A DNA stretch of 64,000 nt from JAGPUQ01 sp036677085 (GTDB lineage Bacteria > Pseudomonadota > Gammaproteobacteria > Pseudomonadales > Porticoccaceae), in contig JAKFFI010000064.1 in the NCBI GenBank assembly GCA_036677085.1, positions 86,429-150,428 of the forward strand. The letters run 5' to 3'. This document shows positions 34,600 to 43,319 of the stretch, one piece after another; the first letter of the stretch is position 1; each line of letters begins with the position of its first letter. The notes below the pieces were generated by a model that saw nothing but the letters and a program-made list of their open reading frames with translations, searched no databases and had not been told where the DNA came from. Both the position numbers and the translations under genes were made by a program.

Positions 34600-35754
34600 T
34601 CAGGCGCTGGTGACCGCACGGTGAATGGCACGCTGGAAATGCGCGAGCGAAGGCTCGTTGCGGCCGATCAATACCTCTTTCATCACGCCTGCCTGATAAC
34701 CCCGCTCCATGTCGATCTGCATGGCGATGTCTTCGCCGTCCACGGTGCGGATCGCCAGATCCACATTGGCTTCCCAGTACTTGCGTGCACTGTCGGTGAC
34801 GGGCGGCTCCGGCACATAGCAGTCGAAATAGACCAGACAACGATCCGGGCGGTCCTCGGCAGGAAACAGGCGCCAGGTCTCCACATGATCGGCCTGTATC
34901 ACGAACACCGTGTTCGGGAACAACTGGTAGGAAATCGCCGTGTGTTTGACGAAATCCCAGCTCTGTTCGGGCTGGTCGCGCAGGGTCTCGATGCTTTTGC
35001 GCACCACGGCTTCGCGGTTGTTGAGGCCGAAGGCGTCGAACAGGCACAGGTTGGCGAAGAAGATGGGCGCCACCGTGTCCCGGTGCAGGGGCGCGAAATG
35101 GTAGGGTTCGAGGAAGGTGTCGATGGGCATCTTCCAGTTGGCGGGCCGTTCGAGCACCCGGCTTTCGAAATGGCTGTAGCCGGCGAGCCGGTAGGACGCC
35201 AGATCCTGCTCCATACCGCTGAGATGCGCATCGAGGGTCGCGATATCGAGCGTTCCGTCCGGGTCCGGCAACACCCAGAGCATGCCGTCGCGCTCGATCA
35301 GCGGGAGCGGCACCAGGCCATGATCGGCGCGCGCGACGCCGGGAAACGAGCGCTCATCGGGAATGACGACCAGATCGCCCTGACGGTCGTAGCGCCAGGC
35401 GTGGTACGGACAGCTGAAACCGCTCGCGCGACCGCATCCCTTGACCACCGGCGCGCCCCGGTGCCGGCACTGGTTGACGAAGGCGCGCGCAGTGCCGTCG
35501 TCGCCGCGCACCAGCAGGACGGGCAGCCCGGCGTGATCCTCGGCGACATAGTCGCCCGGCTTGGCGATGCGTCCGGACAGGCCCACAAACAGCGGATAGT
35601 GCCGAAACAGGGTCGCTTTCTCCCGCTCCAGCCAGTCGCGATCAATGTAGGTGGTGACCGGATTGCGGGTCACCTCGGGCGCGAGATCCGTGGTGCCGGC
35701 GTCGATATGGGCGAAGGCGCGCTTGACGAGCTCGATCTGGAGAGATTGCTGCAT
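34600..35754 (-). CDS. Rieske-type ring-hydroxylating oxygenase, alpha subunit
   Basis: 384 residues. The N-terminal Rieske domain binds [2Fe-2S] through C96-R-H98 and C115-P-Y-H118. The C-terminal catalytic domain has NWKMPIDTFLEPYH with iron ligands H219 and H224 and a probable third ligand in RTVDGEDIAMQ. Such enzymes hydroxylate aromatic rings or demethylate substrates using electrons from a reductase. No beta subunit, ferredoxin or reductase gene lies nearby, so it is probably an alpha-only (homotrimeric) oxygenase served by a distant reductase. It diverges from the hydrolase/monooxygenase pair, which may belong to the same pathway. Substrate unknown. Confidence 0.9.
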   Translation of the reverse strand: MQQSLQIELVKRAFAHIDAGTTDLAPEVTRNPVTTYIDRDWLEREKATLFRHYPLFVGLSGRIAKPGDYVAEDHAGLPVLLVRGDDGTARAFVNQCRHRGAPVVKGCGRASGFSCPYHAWRYDRQGDLVVIPDERSFPGVARADHGLVPLPLIERDGMLWVLPDPDGTLDIATLDAHLSGMEQDLASYRLAGYSHFESRVLERPANWKMPIDTFLEPYHFAPLHRDTVAPIFFANLCLFDAFGLNNREAVVRKSIETLRDQPEQSWDFVKHTAISYQLFPNTVFVIQADHVETWRLFPAEDRPDRCLVYFDCYVPEPPVTDSARKYWEANVDLAIRTVDGEDIAMQIDMERGYQAGVMKEVLIGRNEPSLAHFQRAIHRAVTSA

Positions 35755-35959
35755 GGTGAGCGCGGACCCGTGCCGGAAGGAGTACGCCGTTTATACACTG
35801 CAAATCCGGCTCGCCGCAAACTGCGCCCGGGGCGAAGAGCTGCCGGTTGACTGTCCGCTTACTACTGAGTAGGTTGGGCCCGGTACGCGCGGCGCGCATT
35901 GCTGCATTCATCCGGCACCCATCCGGCAACGAGAGCTTCAAAGCAGGGGAGTACAGGCG
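35755..35959. other. Divergent intergenic region between oxygenase and hydrolase
   Basis: About 205 bases hold the promoters for both directions. A palindromic operator was looked for and not recognised; CGGTACGCGCGGCGCGCATTG is GC-rich and partly palindromic. No regulator gene is adjacent; the nearest is the TetR gene near 38.7 kb. Confidence 0.35.
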
Positions 35960-36751
35960 TTGGCAAAAGCGGATTGGCAACAGAAGACCATCACCGCCGC
36001 GGGTGCGGAGCTGAGCTACATCAAGGGCGGCAAAGGACGACCCTTGCTGGTGCTGCACGAGGAGCTGGGCAATCCCGGCTGGTTGGCATGGCAGCGAAAG
36101 CTGGCCGGCGAGCGCAAGCTGATCGTGCCGTTGCACCCCGGGTTCGGGGTGTCGCCGCGCATCGACTGGATTCGCACCATCGGCGATCTGGCCAACTACT
36201 ATGCCCAGGTCATGGTCGAGGAGGACTGGGTCGGCGCCGATGTCATCGGCTTTTCCCTGGGCGGCTGGATCGCGGCGGAAATGGCGGCGCAGAATCCGGG
36301 GCAGTTTGCGAGCCTGACGCTGGTGGCGCCGTTCGGCATCAAGCCGCCGCGGGGCATGATTCGCGACATCTACGAGGCGCCCACCGAACACTACATCGCC
36401 GCCAGTGTGAAGGACAGCGCGGCCACCCCGGAATTTTCCACTCTGTTCGGCGGTGCCGTGACACCGGAGCAGTTCGAACGCTTCCAGGATGCCACCGCCG
36501 AGTCGGCGCGCCTTGCGTGGCAGCCCTATATGAGCAACCCGGCGCTCCAGAACCGCTTGGGGCTGGTGCGGAATCTCCCGACCCTGATCGTCTGGGGCGA
36601 GGACGACGGCATCGCGCCGGTGAGTGCGGCGGCACTGTTCCACGAGGCCATTCGAGGCTCGAAACTGGCGCTGTTCAAGAACTGCGGTCACCGTCCCGAG
36701 ATCGAGCAGACCGACAAATTCGTCAAGAAACTGAAAGCCCATTTGTCCTGA
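35960..36751 (+). CDS. Alpha/beta hydrolase
   Basis: 263 residues from a TTG with GGGGAG about 9 bases upstream. The nucleophile elbow is VIGFSLGGWIAAEMA with S99; the acid is in IVWGEDDGIAP and the catalytic His in NCGHRPEIEQTDKF. The compact cap and length fit the epoxide-hydrolase/meta-cleavage-hydrolase-like branch of the superfamily. It precedes a luciferase-like monooxygenase by 47 bases, a pairing seen repeatedly in degradation clusters where the hydrolase opens an ester or lactone made by the monooxygenase. Substrate is not predictable. Confidence 0.87.
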   Translation: MAKADWQQKTITAAGAELSYIKGGKGRPLLVLHEELGNPGWLAWQRKLAGERKLIVPLHPGFGVSPRIDWIRTIGDLANYYAQVMVEEDWVGADVIGFSLGGWIAAEMAAQNPGQFASLTLVAPFGIKPPRGMIRDIYEAPTEHYIAASVKDSAATPEFSTLFGGAVTPEQFERFQDATAESARLAWQPYMSNPALQNRLGLVRNLPTLIVWGEDDGIAPVSAAALFHEAIRGSKLALFKNCGHRPEIEQTDKFVKKLKAHLS

Positions 36752-36798
36752 CGCGCGCCTGCGGCAATCCGCCGCGCCCAGATACCGGAGGATTCACC

Positions 36799-38106
36799 AT
36801 GCACATCACGACCTTCACCGAACGCCCCTACGCCGATGTTCCGGAAGACGAGGTGATCAAGAACGCGAGCTTTTTCGGGGTTTCCAACAAGTTTCTCGAC
36901 CCGGTCAGGGGCGGTGCCCTGTTCAATCGCTACCTGGACGAAAAGCTCTACGCCGAGGAGCTCGGTTTCGACGGCGTCATGCTCAACGAACACCACGCCA
37001 ACCCCTTCACCATGGGCGCGGTGATGGATGTCGAGGCGGCCATTCTTGCGCGCATCACCAAGCGGGTGAAAATCGCGCTGATGGGCAATCCGCTGCCGGT
37101 GGCCGATCCGCTGCGCCTGGCCGAGGAGCTCGCCACCATCGACATGATCTCGGGCGGCCGGCTCATCACCGGCTGGGTGCGGGGCGCGGGTTGCGAGCAG
37201 ATCGCCAACAACATCAACCCGACCTACAACCGCGAGCGTTTCGACGAGGCCCACGACTTCATCATCAAGGCCTGGACGCAGGACGGTCCCTGGCGCTATG
37301 AGGGCAAGCACTACGAATACCGCCATGTGAACCCCTGGCTGAAGCCGATCCAGAAGCCCTTTCCCCAGACCTGGATCCCGAGTCTGGTGAGTCCCGAGAC
37401 GGCGGTATTTGCGGCCAAGAACCGCTACACCTACATCGCGCTCGCAACTTTCCTGCCGCCGACCATGGAAATGTGGAATCTCTACGCCGATACCGCCGCC
37501 GCGGAAGGCTACCAGGCCGGGCCCGAGTGCTTCGGCTATCTGCAGAAGATCGTCTGCGCCGACACCGAAGCCGAGGCCTACGAACTGGGCAAGAACTACG
37601 TCTACGGTGGTGGTCAGCCCGCCTTCGCGCGCCCCGAGTGGATGTTCCCGGCCGGCTACAACTCGAAGGCGGCGACCAAGCGCCTGGCCTATGCGTTGTC
37701 AGACCCGGAGACCAACGAGGCCGTGGTATCCGGCAAAAGCGCCGGGAGCGGCATCGATGTGGCGGCGACCCGCAAATACAACCACGAAGTGCTCTACGAA
37801 AATCTGCTCCGCAACCGCCAGATCATCGTCGGTACCCCGGACTCGGTGTTGCCCAAGGTTCGTCATATCCTGGAGACATTGCGTCCGGGGGTGTTCTCGA
37901 TCTGGCACATCGAGGGTGGTTCGACCACTCATCAGCAGTCCATGAACAGCATGAGGCTGCTGGCCGAGAACGTGTTGCCGAAGATGCGCGAGTGGGCGCA
38001 GGAGCTGGATTTGCCGGGTCCGGACGAAGTTCAGCCGGGTTCGCGCAAACTGCCTCCCAGCGGCCAGCGCGATCCCGTGTGCGACACCGGCGTGAAAGCA
38101 GCCTGA
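36799..38106 (+). CDS. Luciferase-like (LLM) flavin-dependent monooxygenase
   Basis: 435 residues from an ATG with GGAGGA six bases upstream. The bacterial luciferase-family TIM barrel shows YAEELGFDGVMLNEHHANPFTMG, then VKIALMGNPLPVADPLRLAEELATIDMISGGRLITGWVRG, then the late IIVGTPDSVLPKVRHILETLRPG. Such enzymes use reduced FMN from a separate reductase to oxygenate substrates. It ends with a Pro-rich hydrophilic tail. It forms an operon with the hydrolase and is divergent from a Rieske oxygenase. The reductase is not encoded nearby. Confidence 0.88.
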   Translation: MHITTFTERPYADVPEDEVIKNASFFGVSNKFLDPVRGGALFNRYLDEKLYAEELGFDGVMLNEHHANPFTMGAVMDVEAAILARITKRVKIALMGNPLPVADPLRLAEELATIDMISGGRLITGWVRGAGCEQIANNINPTYNRERFDEAHDFIIKAWTQDGPWRYEGKHYEYRHVNPWLKPIQKPFPQTWIPSLVSPETAVFAAKNRYTYIALATFLPPTMEMWNLYADTAAAEGYQAGPECFGYLQKIVCADTEAEAYELGKNYVYGGGQPAFARPEWMFPAGYNSKAATKRLAYALSDPETNEAVVSGKSAGSGIDVAATRKYNHEVLYENLLRNRQIIVGTPDSVLPKVRHILETLRPGVFSIWHIEGGSTTHQQSMNSMRLLAENVLPKMREWAQELDLPGPDEVQPGSRKLPPSGQRDPVCDTGVKAA

Positions 38107-38113
38107 CACTGCA

Positions 38114-38142
38114 CCCGGGCGCCGCCAACCGCCGCGCCCGGG
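38114..38142 (+). terminator. Stem-loop after the monooxygenase gene
   Basis: CCCGGGCG and CGCCCGGG form an 8-bp perfect stem around a 13-base loop, starting 7 bases after the stop. No U-tract follows, so it is a terminator-like or 3'-stabilising hairpin rather than a classical intrinsic terminator. Confidence 0.4.
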
Positions 38143-38268
38143 CGCAAATCGCTGCGAATGCTGGCTAACCCGGCGGGCATTGACCTGACCGCTGCCAAAA
38201 GGTCGTTGTGAAGCGATCGTATTGACGAGCAGCTCAGTGAGAGCTCGGCAAATAATAAGGAAAAGGGC

Positions 38269-38298
38269 AAAAAAACAGGGCGCCGCGCATTCAGCGCG
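38269..38298 (-). terminator. Possible terminator of the tRNA-Pro transcript
   Basis: Reading the minus strand, CGCGC-TGAAT-GCGCG is followed 8 bases later by seven T. It lies 50 bases downstream of the tRNA 3' end. The gap between stem and T-run is longer than ideal. Confidence 0.4.
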
Positions 38299-38347
38299 AG
38301 GGTGGTCCCGGTTGGGAATTTGCTGTGGTGCGGGTGTCGTGCGGGAT

Positions 38348-38424
38348 TGGTCGGAGAGACAGGATTTGAACCTGCGACCCCTGCCTCCCGAAGGCAGTGC
38401 TCTACCAGTCTGAGCTACTCTCCG
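38348..38424 (-). tRNA. tRNA-Pro(CGG)
   Basis: A 77-base cloverleaf with CCA encoded. The acceptor stem CGGAGAG pairs with CTCTCCG; the D arm has GCTC...GAGC with GACTGGTA loop; the anticodon stem is CTGCC/GGCAG with loop TTCGGGA, so the anticodon is CGG (plus-strand 38388-38390); the T arm is GCAGG-TTCAAAT-CCTGT. Discriminator base A. It decodes CCG proline codons, abundant in this GC-rich genome. Confidence 0.95.
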
Positions 38425-38449
38425 TCATGCCCCGTGCGCGGGGCGGCGC

Positions 38450-38477
38450 ATTATAGCATCGGCCCTTTCGCTGTAAA
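38450..38477 (-). promoter_or_regulatory. Promoter of tRNA-Pro
   Basis: On the minus strand TTTACA (-35), 16 bases, then a perfect TATAAT (-10). The -10 is followed by GCGCCGCCCCGCGC, a GC-rich discriminator of the kind that makes stable-RNA promoters sensitive to ppGpp. The tRNA 5' end lies 25 bases downstream of the -10. Confidence 0.75.
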
Positions 38478-38685
38478 TTGCTTCCGCGAGTAGTCCAGGT
38501 AAAGCAGCGGGAACAGACCGGTGAACGCCGAGCCAGGACAGCGGATCGTTTGCATCCGGGGTGCGGCGCTCTTAGGATAGGGCCGGGTCGCGCGGTTCGC
38601 CGTTGCGGCCCACGGCGTCCGGATACTCGCGTCCGGCCAGACAAGAAGATCGAGATAGCGCGCACAGCCAGGGCGGTTACGAACC

Positions 38686-39345
38686 ATGGGTTCAACACAT
38701 CCATCCAGCACCGACAAGATCCGCGAAAAGAAGCGGCAGTTTCTCGCGCGCGAGCAGAGGATCGTCGAGCGCGCGCTGCGCTGCCTGCTGCGCGATGGCA
38801 TCGATCAGGTGACGGTGGCGGCCATCGCCGAAGAGGCCGGCATCGGCAAGGGTACTGTCTACAAGCACTTTCAGAGCAAATCCGAGATTCTCGCGCGCAT
38901 CCTGATCGATTACGAAAGCCGCATCCGCGCCAATATGGATGAAGGTATCGCGGCCGCCGAAGCCGGCAATCCCGGCGCCATGGTGAAGGCCTACTTCCAA
39001 TCACGGCTTTCGAATCCCGAGCTGGATCGTCTGGTACAGCAACTCGAAGAGCGTATTCAGAATGATCCGCTGGTGGAGAAGCAGGTTGGCGAGCTGCACG
39101 AGATGCGGCGCCTGACCACTGAGCGGATCGGCACCATGGTAAGTCAGCTCATCGCGCGCGGGGTGCTGGAGGATGTCCCGCCCCACTACCACTACCTCGC
39201 CTGCTGGGCACTCGCCCAGGGCGCCGTGGACGTGTGCTTCAACAAGGGCTTCGCCGATCAGTTCCCCGACAAGGAGGATCTGCTGCGGTTCATCACCGGC
39301 ATCGGCATGACCATGGGCAACAAGGGTCAGTTGCGGGATATCTGA
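38686..39345 (+). CDS. TetR/AcrR-family transcriptional regulator
   Basis: 219 residues. The helix-turn-helix is near residues 40-65 (VTVAAIAEEAGIGKGTVYKHFQSKSEILARIL), classical TetR. The C-terminal ligand-binding domain has no specific recognisable signature. The protein starts with a charged helix KIREKKRQFLAREQRIVERAL. The next gene, a DUF1285 protein, starts 5 bases after its stop. The regulon cannot be told; the carboxylesterase and oxygenase genes on either side are plausible targets. Confidence 0.9.
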   Translation: MGSTHPSSTDKIREKKRQFLAREQRIVERALRCLLRDGIDQVTVAAIAEEAGIGKGTVYKHFQSKSEILARILIDYESRIRANMDEGIAAAEAGNPGAMVKAYFQSRLSNPELDRLVQQLEERIQNDPLVEKQVGELHEMRRLTTERIGTMVSQLIARGVLEDVPPHYHYLACWALAQGAVDVCFNKGFADQFPDKEDLLRFITGIGMTMGNKGQLRDI

Positions 39346-39350
39346 GCACC

Positions 39351-39902
39351 GTGCCCCAGCTTTCGCTCGACGACATCCAGGCCGGCGCCGAGCGAGCCCG
39401 AACCGGGGCCAGGCTGCCCCCGGTGGAATCCTGGAATCCGCGCCTGTCCGGCGACATCGATATCCGCATTGCGCGCGATGGCACCTGGTACCACGAAGGT
39501 GACGCCATCAACCGTCTGGAACTGGTGCGACTCTTTTCCAGCCTGCTCAAGCGCGAAGACGATCAGTACTATCTGGTAACCCCGGAGGAAAAGTGGCGCA
39601 TCCAGGTGGAAGACGCGCCCTTTGTGATCGTGGCGCTGGAGCGCAAGGTCGATGCTGTCGGGACGCAACAGCTGGTGTTTGCCACCAACGTCGGCGATCA
39701 GGTGATCGCCGGGCCGGATCATCCGCTGCGCGTGGTCGAGACCGCGACGCGTGGAACGGCTCCCTATCTGCTGGTACGGCGCAACCTTGAAGGTCTGCTC
39801 AGCCGGCCGGTGTACTACCAACTGGTCGAGATCGCCGAACCGGCCCCCGACGGAGACGGCCATGGCGTCGCCAGCGGCGGCATTTTTCATCGTCTCGGTT
39901 GA
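39351..39902 (+). CDS. DUF1285 domain protein
   Basis: 183 residues from a GTG. The family pattern is clear: WNPRLSGDIDIRIARDGTWYHEGDAINRLELVRLFSSLLKREDD, then YYLVTPEEKWRIQVEDAPF. DUF1285 proteins are conserved in proteobacteria; a structure exists for a Shewanella member but the function is unknown. It starts 5 bases after the TetR stop, so it is probably in the same transcript. Normal length. Confidence 0.85.
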   Translation: MPQLSLDDIQAGAERARTGARLPPVESWNPRLSGDIDIRIARDGTWYHEGDAINRLELVRLFSSLLKREDDQYYLVTPEEKWRIQVEDAPFVIVALERKVDAVGTQQLVFATNVGDQVIAGPDHPLRVVETATRGTAPYLLVRRNLEGLLSRPVYYQLVEIAEPAPDGDGHGVASGGIFHRLG

Positions 39903-39980
39903 GTCCGGCGGAGCCGCGCGGCGAGCCCCACGGAATAGCCCACGACTGTTTTTTCATCCCTGCAAACCTGGAGCATCACC

Positions 39981-41522
39981 ATGAGTGGCACGACAGCGAC
40001 ACCGGTCATCGAGATCGGCAGCGGCAAGTTGCAAGGTAACGAAAAGGGCGGCGTGCTGGTATTCAAGGGCATTCCCTATGCCGCGCCGCCGGTCGGCGAG
40101 CGACGCTGGCTGCCGCCGGCGGACCCGTTGCCCTGGGCCGGGATTCGGGATGCGGGGGAGTTCGGCGACTGGGCACCCCAGAACAAGGGCGCGCTGGACG
40201 ACGTCATGGGCGCCGAAACCGGTACCCAGTCCGAGGACTGCCTGACCCTCAATGTCTGGACGCCCGGGTGTGCCGGCAAACGGCCGGTGATGGTGTGGAT
40301 CCACGGCGGCGGCTTCACCATCGGCTCGGGCGCCCAGGGTATCTACGAGGGCGGAACCCTCGCTCGCCACGGCGATGTGGTGGTGGTCACCATCAACTAT
40401 CGGCTGGGAATCCTGGGCTTCGCGCCGCTGGCCGCGGTGACGGACGGTCGCATCCCGGCCACCGGCAATGAGGGGCTGCTCGATCAGGTCAAGGCGCTGG
40501 CCTGGGTGCGCGACAACATCGCGCATTTCGGCGGTGATCCCGGCAATGTCACCATCTTCGGCGAGTCCGCCGGTGGCATGAGCGTCGGCAACCTGCTGGC
40601 ATTGCCGGCGGCGCGAGGGTTGTTTCACAAGGCGATTCCCCAGTCCGGCGCCTGTCACACCTGCGCCGATGCGACCACCGCCGTGCGGCGCGGCGAGGCC
40701 ATTCTCAAGGCCCTGGCGCTCGACACCGATGGCCTGCGCAAGGCCCCGCTCGCGGACCTCCTGCGCGCCCAGCGCCTGATGGAAGGCGGACGCGTCGAGG
40801 GCTATCCCCTGGCCGTGATCGGAGGCCTGCCGTTCATGCCGGTGGCGGATGGCGTGGTCATGCCCCATAACCCCATCGATGCGGTGGCAGCGGGCGTTGC
40901 CGCCGGTATCCCGGTGCTGGCGGGCAGTACGCTCGATGAATGGAAGCTGTTCGGCATTCCGGCCAAGGCGATCCAGCAACTGGACGAAGCCGGCCTCGCC
41001 AAGCGCCTCGGCTATCTGGTGGGTGACGAGCACGCGCCCGGTCTGGTCGCCGCCTACCGCGCCGCGCTGCCGGCGCGGGGGATCGAGCCCAGCGTTCCCG
41101 AAGTCTTCATGGCGATCCAGACCGACCGGATCTTCCGTATCCCGGCGCTGCGTCTGCTGGAACGCCAGCGCCCGCACGAGGCGCGGGTATTCAACTACCT
41201 GTTCGACTGGCCGTCGCCGGCGGTGGGTGGGCGCCTGGGTTCGCCCCACGCGGTGGAACTCGCCTTTGTGTTCGGTACCTACAGCAAGCCGGGGGCGAAA
41301 AAATTCTACGGCGAAGGGGAGGGCGCCGCCGCCCTGGCATCCATGACCATGGACGCCTGGACCCGGTTCGCCCACAGCGGCGATCCCGGCTGGCCGGCCT
41401 ACGAGACCGGGCAGCGCACCACGGCGTTGCTGGGTGCGAGCCGGCGGATTCTCGCAAAGCCCCTGGAAGCCGAGCGCCGCGCCTGGGATCGGGTGCCGGA
41501 TCGCTGGCTGGGATCCCTCTAG
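39981..41522 (+). CDS. Type B carboxylesterase/lipase
   Basis: 513 residues. The carboxylesterase fold starts with GKLQG...VLVFKGIPYAAPPVGERRW; SEDCLTLNVWTPG holds the conserved Cys. The oxyanion hole is VWIHGGGFTIGSG and the nucleophile S196 is in FGESAGGMSVGNLL. A catalytic Glu/Asp and His lie in the C-terminal half, the His probably in RLGSPHAVELAFVFG. No signal peptide, so cytoplasmic. Substrate may be an ester or carbamate. It stands alone, 78 bases after the DUF1285 gene. Confidence 0.9.
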   Translation: MSGTTATPVIEIGSGKLQGNEKGGVLVFKGIPYAAPPVGERRWLPPADPLPWAGIRDAGEFGDWAPQNKGALDDVMGAETGTQSEDCLTLNVWTPGCAGKRPVMVWIHGGGFTIGSGAQGIYEGGTLARHGDVVVVTINYRLGILGFAPLAAVTDGRIPATGNEGLLDQVKALAWVRDNIAHFGGDPGNVTIFGESAGGMSVGNLLALPAARGLFHKAIPQSGACHTCADATTAVRRGEAILKALALDTDGLRKAPLADLLRAQRLMEGGRVEGYPLAVIGGLPFMPVADGVVMPHNPIDAVAAGVAAGIPVLAGSTLDEWKLFGIPAKAIQQLDEAGLAKRLGYLVGDEHAPGLVAAYRAALPARGIEPSVPEVFMAIQTDRIFRIPALRLLERQRPHEARVFNYLFDWPSPAVGGRLGSPHAVELAFVFGTYSKPGAKKFYGEGEGAAALASMTMDAWTRFAHSGDPGWPAYETGQRTTALLGASRRILAKPLEAERRAWDRVPDRWLGSL

Positions 41523-41589
41523 CCGTCTCTGTGCCAGGTCGACCCATAGCGGGCGCCAGGCCTGATCGCCAGGCGCTTGGGGATTGATG

Positions 41590-41665
41590 CGGTAATTTAT
41601 AGACCTATATTGAATAATAAAAAAATTATTTATTCTTTTTATTCCTATAACGTCTCCGCTATCTT
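41590..41665 (+). promoter_or_regulatory. AT-rich control region of the sulfate operon
   Basis: A strikingly AT-rich block in GC-rich surroundings, containing the inverted repeat AATAAT-AAAAAA-ATTATT and TTTATTCCTATAACG. A possible -10 TATCTT ends 24 bases before the yezD-like start; the -35 (TTTTAT) is poor, as expected of an activator-dependent promoter. CysB is the likely activator from pathway knowledge; its site was not proven. Confidence 0.45.
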
Positions 41666-41689
41666 TGCTCGCGGAATGGAGGGTGTCCG

Positions 41690-41869
41690 ATGAATCCCAC
41701 GCAACCGAAGCGTCAATCATTGCCCACACAGTTATCCGCTGAGTTGGCGCGCCAACTCGATGGCTTGCGCTACGGGACCATCGAACTCAGTGTCCACGAC
41801 GGCCGCATCGTACAGATCGAGCGGCGGGAAAAAATCCGTTTGCCGGATGATGGCAAGCAAACCCGATAA
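41690..41869 (+). CDS. YezD-family (DUF2292) small protein
   Basis: 59 residues. The DUF2292 pattern is LDGLRYGTIELSVHDGRIVQIERREKIRLPDD. GGAGGG lies seven bases before the ATG. Proteins of this family are commonly found at the head of sulfate or sulfonate assimilation operons, and here it precedes a porin and sbp-cysTWA. Function unknown; possibly a small regulator or metal/sulfur-related adaptor. Probably the first gene of the operon. Confidence 0.8.
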   Translation: MNPTQPKRQSLPTQLSAELARQLDGLRYGTIELSVHDGRIVQIERREKIRLPDDGKQTR

Positions 41870-41940
41870 AACCTGGAACCCATTTTCAGTGCACTGACCG
41901 GACGACCGGAGGTTCGCAACACTTATGCAGGAACATAATC

Positions 41941-43290
41941 ATGCGACTTTCCGGACGTACAACGACAACGACGACAGCGCTCGCCCTTCTTCTTGCGGGC
42001 GGCCTCGCGCATGGCGCGGATGATTTGCAGACGCTGGAACAGCGGCTGCGCACTGTGGAGCGACAATTGGAAATTCAACAGGAAGCGGCTGTCGAAGCCG
42101 CCAAAAAGACACCGGTGGTCAGCGCCGGAGCCAAGGGTTTCGCCGTGAAGTCCCCGGACGGCGCCTATGAGCTCAAGGTTCGCAGCCTGGTGCAGTTCGA
42201 TGGCCGCTTCTTTCCCGATGATAAAGGCGCCAACAACGACGGCTTCCGGTTCCGACGGGTGCGCCCGACGCTGGAAGGTTCGCTGGGCAGGCTGATCGGC
42301 TTCCGAGTCACGCCTGAGTTCGCGGGTGATTCCGGGACCCTGGTGGATGCCTACGCGGATTTCCGCTTCGATCCGGCGGCGACCGTCCGGGTCGGCAAGG
42401 TCAAAGGTCCAGTCGGCCTCGAACGTCTGCAAGGCGGAGGCGTCACCACCTTCATCGAGCGGGGATTCCCTACCGAGCTGGTGCCAAACCGGGATCTGGG
42501 CGTCCAGCTGCAGGGCACGTTGCTTGACGATACTCTGACCTACGCCCTGGGTTGGTTCAACGGTGCCGCGGATGGACGCGATGCGCCCAGCAGCGACGCG
42601 GATAACAAAAAGGAGTTTGCGGGCCGAGTCTTTCTTGAGCCCTTCCGCAACCAACCCGGATTCTTTCAGGGTCTGGGCTTCGGGATCGCGGGCAGCGAGG
42701 GCAGCAAGGAGGGGAGCGGCGTCACCGACACCGGCACCTCCACCAAGCCCCAGTACCGGACCCCGGGACAGAACCGCTTTTTCAAATACGACGACAGCGT
42801 ACTGGCTGCAGGCGATCAAAGCCGTTGGTCGCCGCAACTCTATTTCTACCGCAACAGCTTCGGACTGCTCGCAGAATATGTGGAGTCCAAACAGCAACTC
42901 GCCGAGGGTCCGGTAGAGGACGATATCAGCAACACGGCCTGGCAGGTGGCGACGAGCTATGTTCTGACCGGTGAGAGCGCCTCCTACCGAGGCGTCGCGG
43001 CGCCCGAAAATGCGTTTGTTCCGGGTGGTTCCGGCTGGGGCGCGTTCGAAATCGCAGCGCGCTATGGTGTGCTCGACGTCGACAATGCCGCCTTCGACCG
43101 GGGCTTTGCCAGCATCAACAGTCAGGCCAGCGAAGCGCGTGCCTGGACACTGGGGCTGAACTGGTACCTGACCGCCAACGCCAAGCTGGCGCTGAACTAC
43201 AGCCAGACGGCCTTTGACGGCGGGGCCGCTGGCGGCAGTGATCGCAACGACGAAAAAGCCCTGTTCACGCGCGCCCAGATTGCGTTCTGA
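41941..43290 (+). CDS. OprO/OprP-type porin in the sulfate operon
   Basis: 449 residues. Signal peptide about 1-25 (LALLLAGGLAHGA), a short coiled coil (LQTLEQRLRTVERQLEIQQEAAVEAAKK), then a barrel beginning FAVKSPDGAYELKVRSLVQFDGRFF and ending RAQIAF. This is the phosphate-selective porin O/P family. In Pseudomonas OprP/OprO form trimeric anion pores for phosphate and pyrophosphate. Its place directly before sbp-cysTWA suggests a sulfate-selective or sulfate-induced pore. AGGA lies about 8 bases before the ATG. No defect seen. Confidence 0.88.
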   Translation: MRLSGRTTTTTTALALLLAGGLAHGADDLQTLEQRLRTVERQLEIQQEAAVEAAKKTPVVSAGAKGFAVKSPDGAYELKVRSLVQFDGRFFPDDKGANNDGFRFRRVRPTLEGSLGRLIGFRVTPEFAGDSGTLVDAYADFRFDPAATVRVGKVKGPVGLERLQGGGVTTFIERGFPTELVPNRDLGVQLQGTLLDDTLTYALGWFNGAADGRDAPSSDADNKKEFAGRVFLEPFRNQPGFFQGLGFGIAGSEGSKEGSGVTDTGTSTKPQYRTPGQNRFFKYDDSVLAAGDQSRWSPQLYFYRNSFGLLAEYVESKQQLAEGPVEDDISNTAWQVATSYVLTGESASYRGVAAPENAFVPGGSGWGAFEIAARYGVLDVDNAAFDRGFASINSQASEARAWTLGLNWYLTANAKLALNYSQTAFDGGAAGGSDRNDEKALFTRAQIAF

Positions 43291-43319
43291 CCTTTCATTT
43301 TTTGCTGGAGTTAATTCCG

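Noticed and set aside
38222..38413. Open frame ending SERQDLNLRPLPPEGSALPV
   Set aside because: This is the well-known false protein made by reading through the opposite strand of a tRNA gene; tRNA-Pro occupies the same bases.
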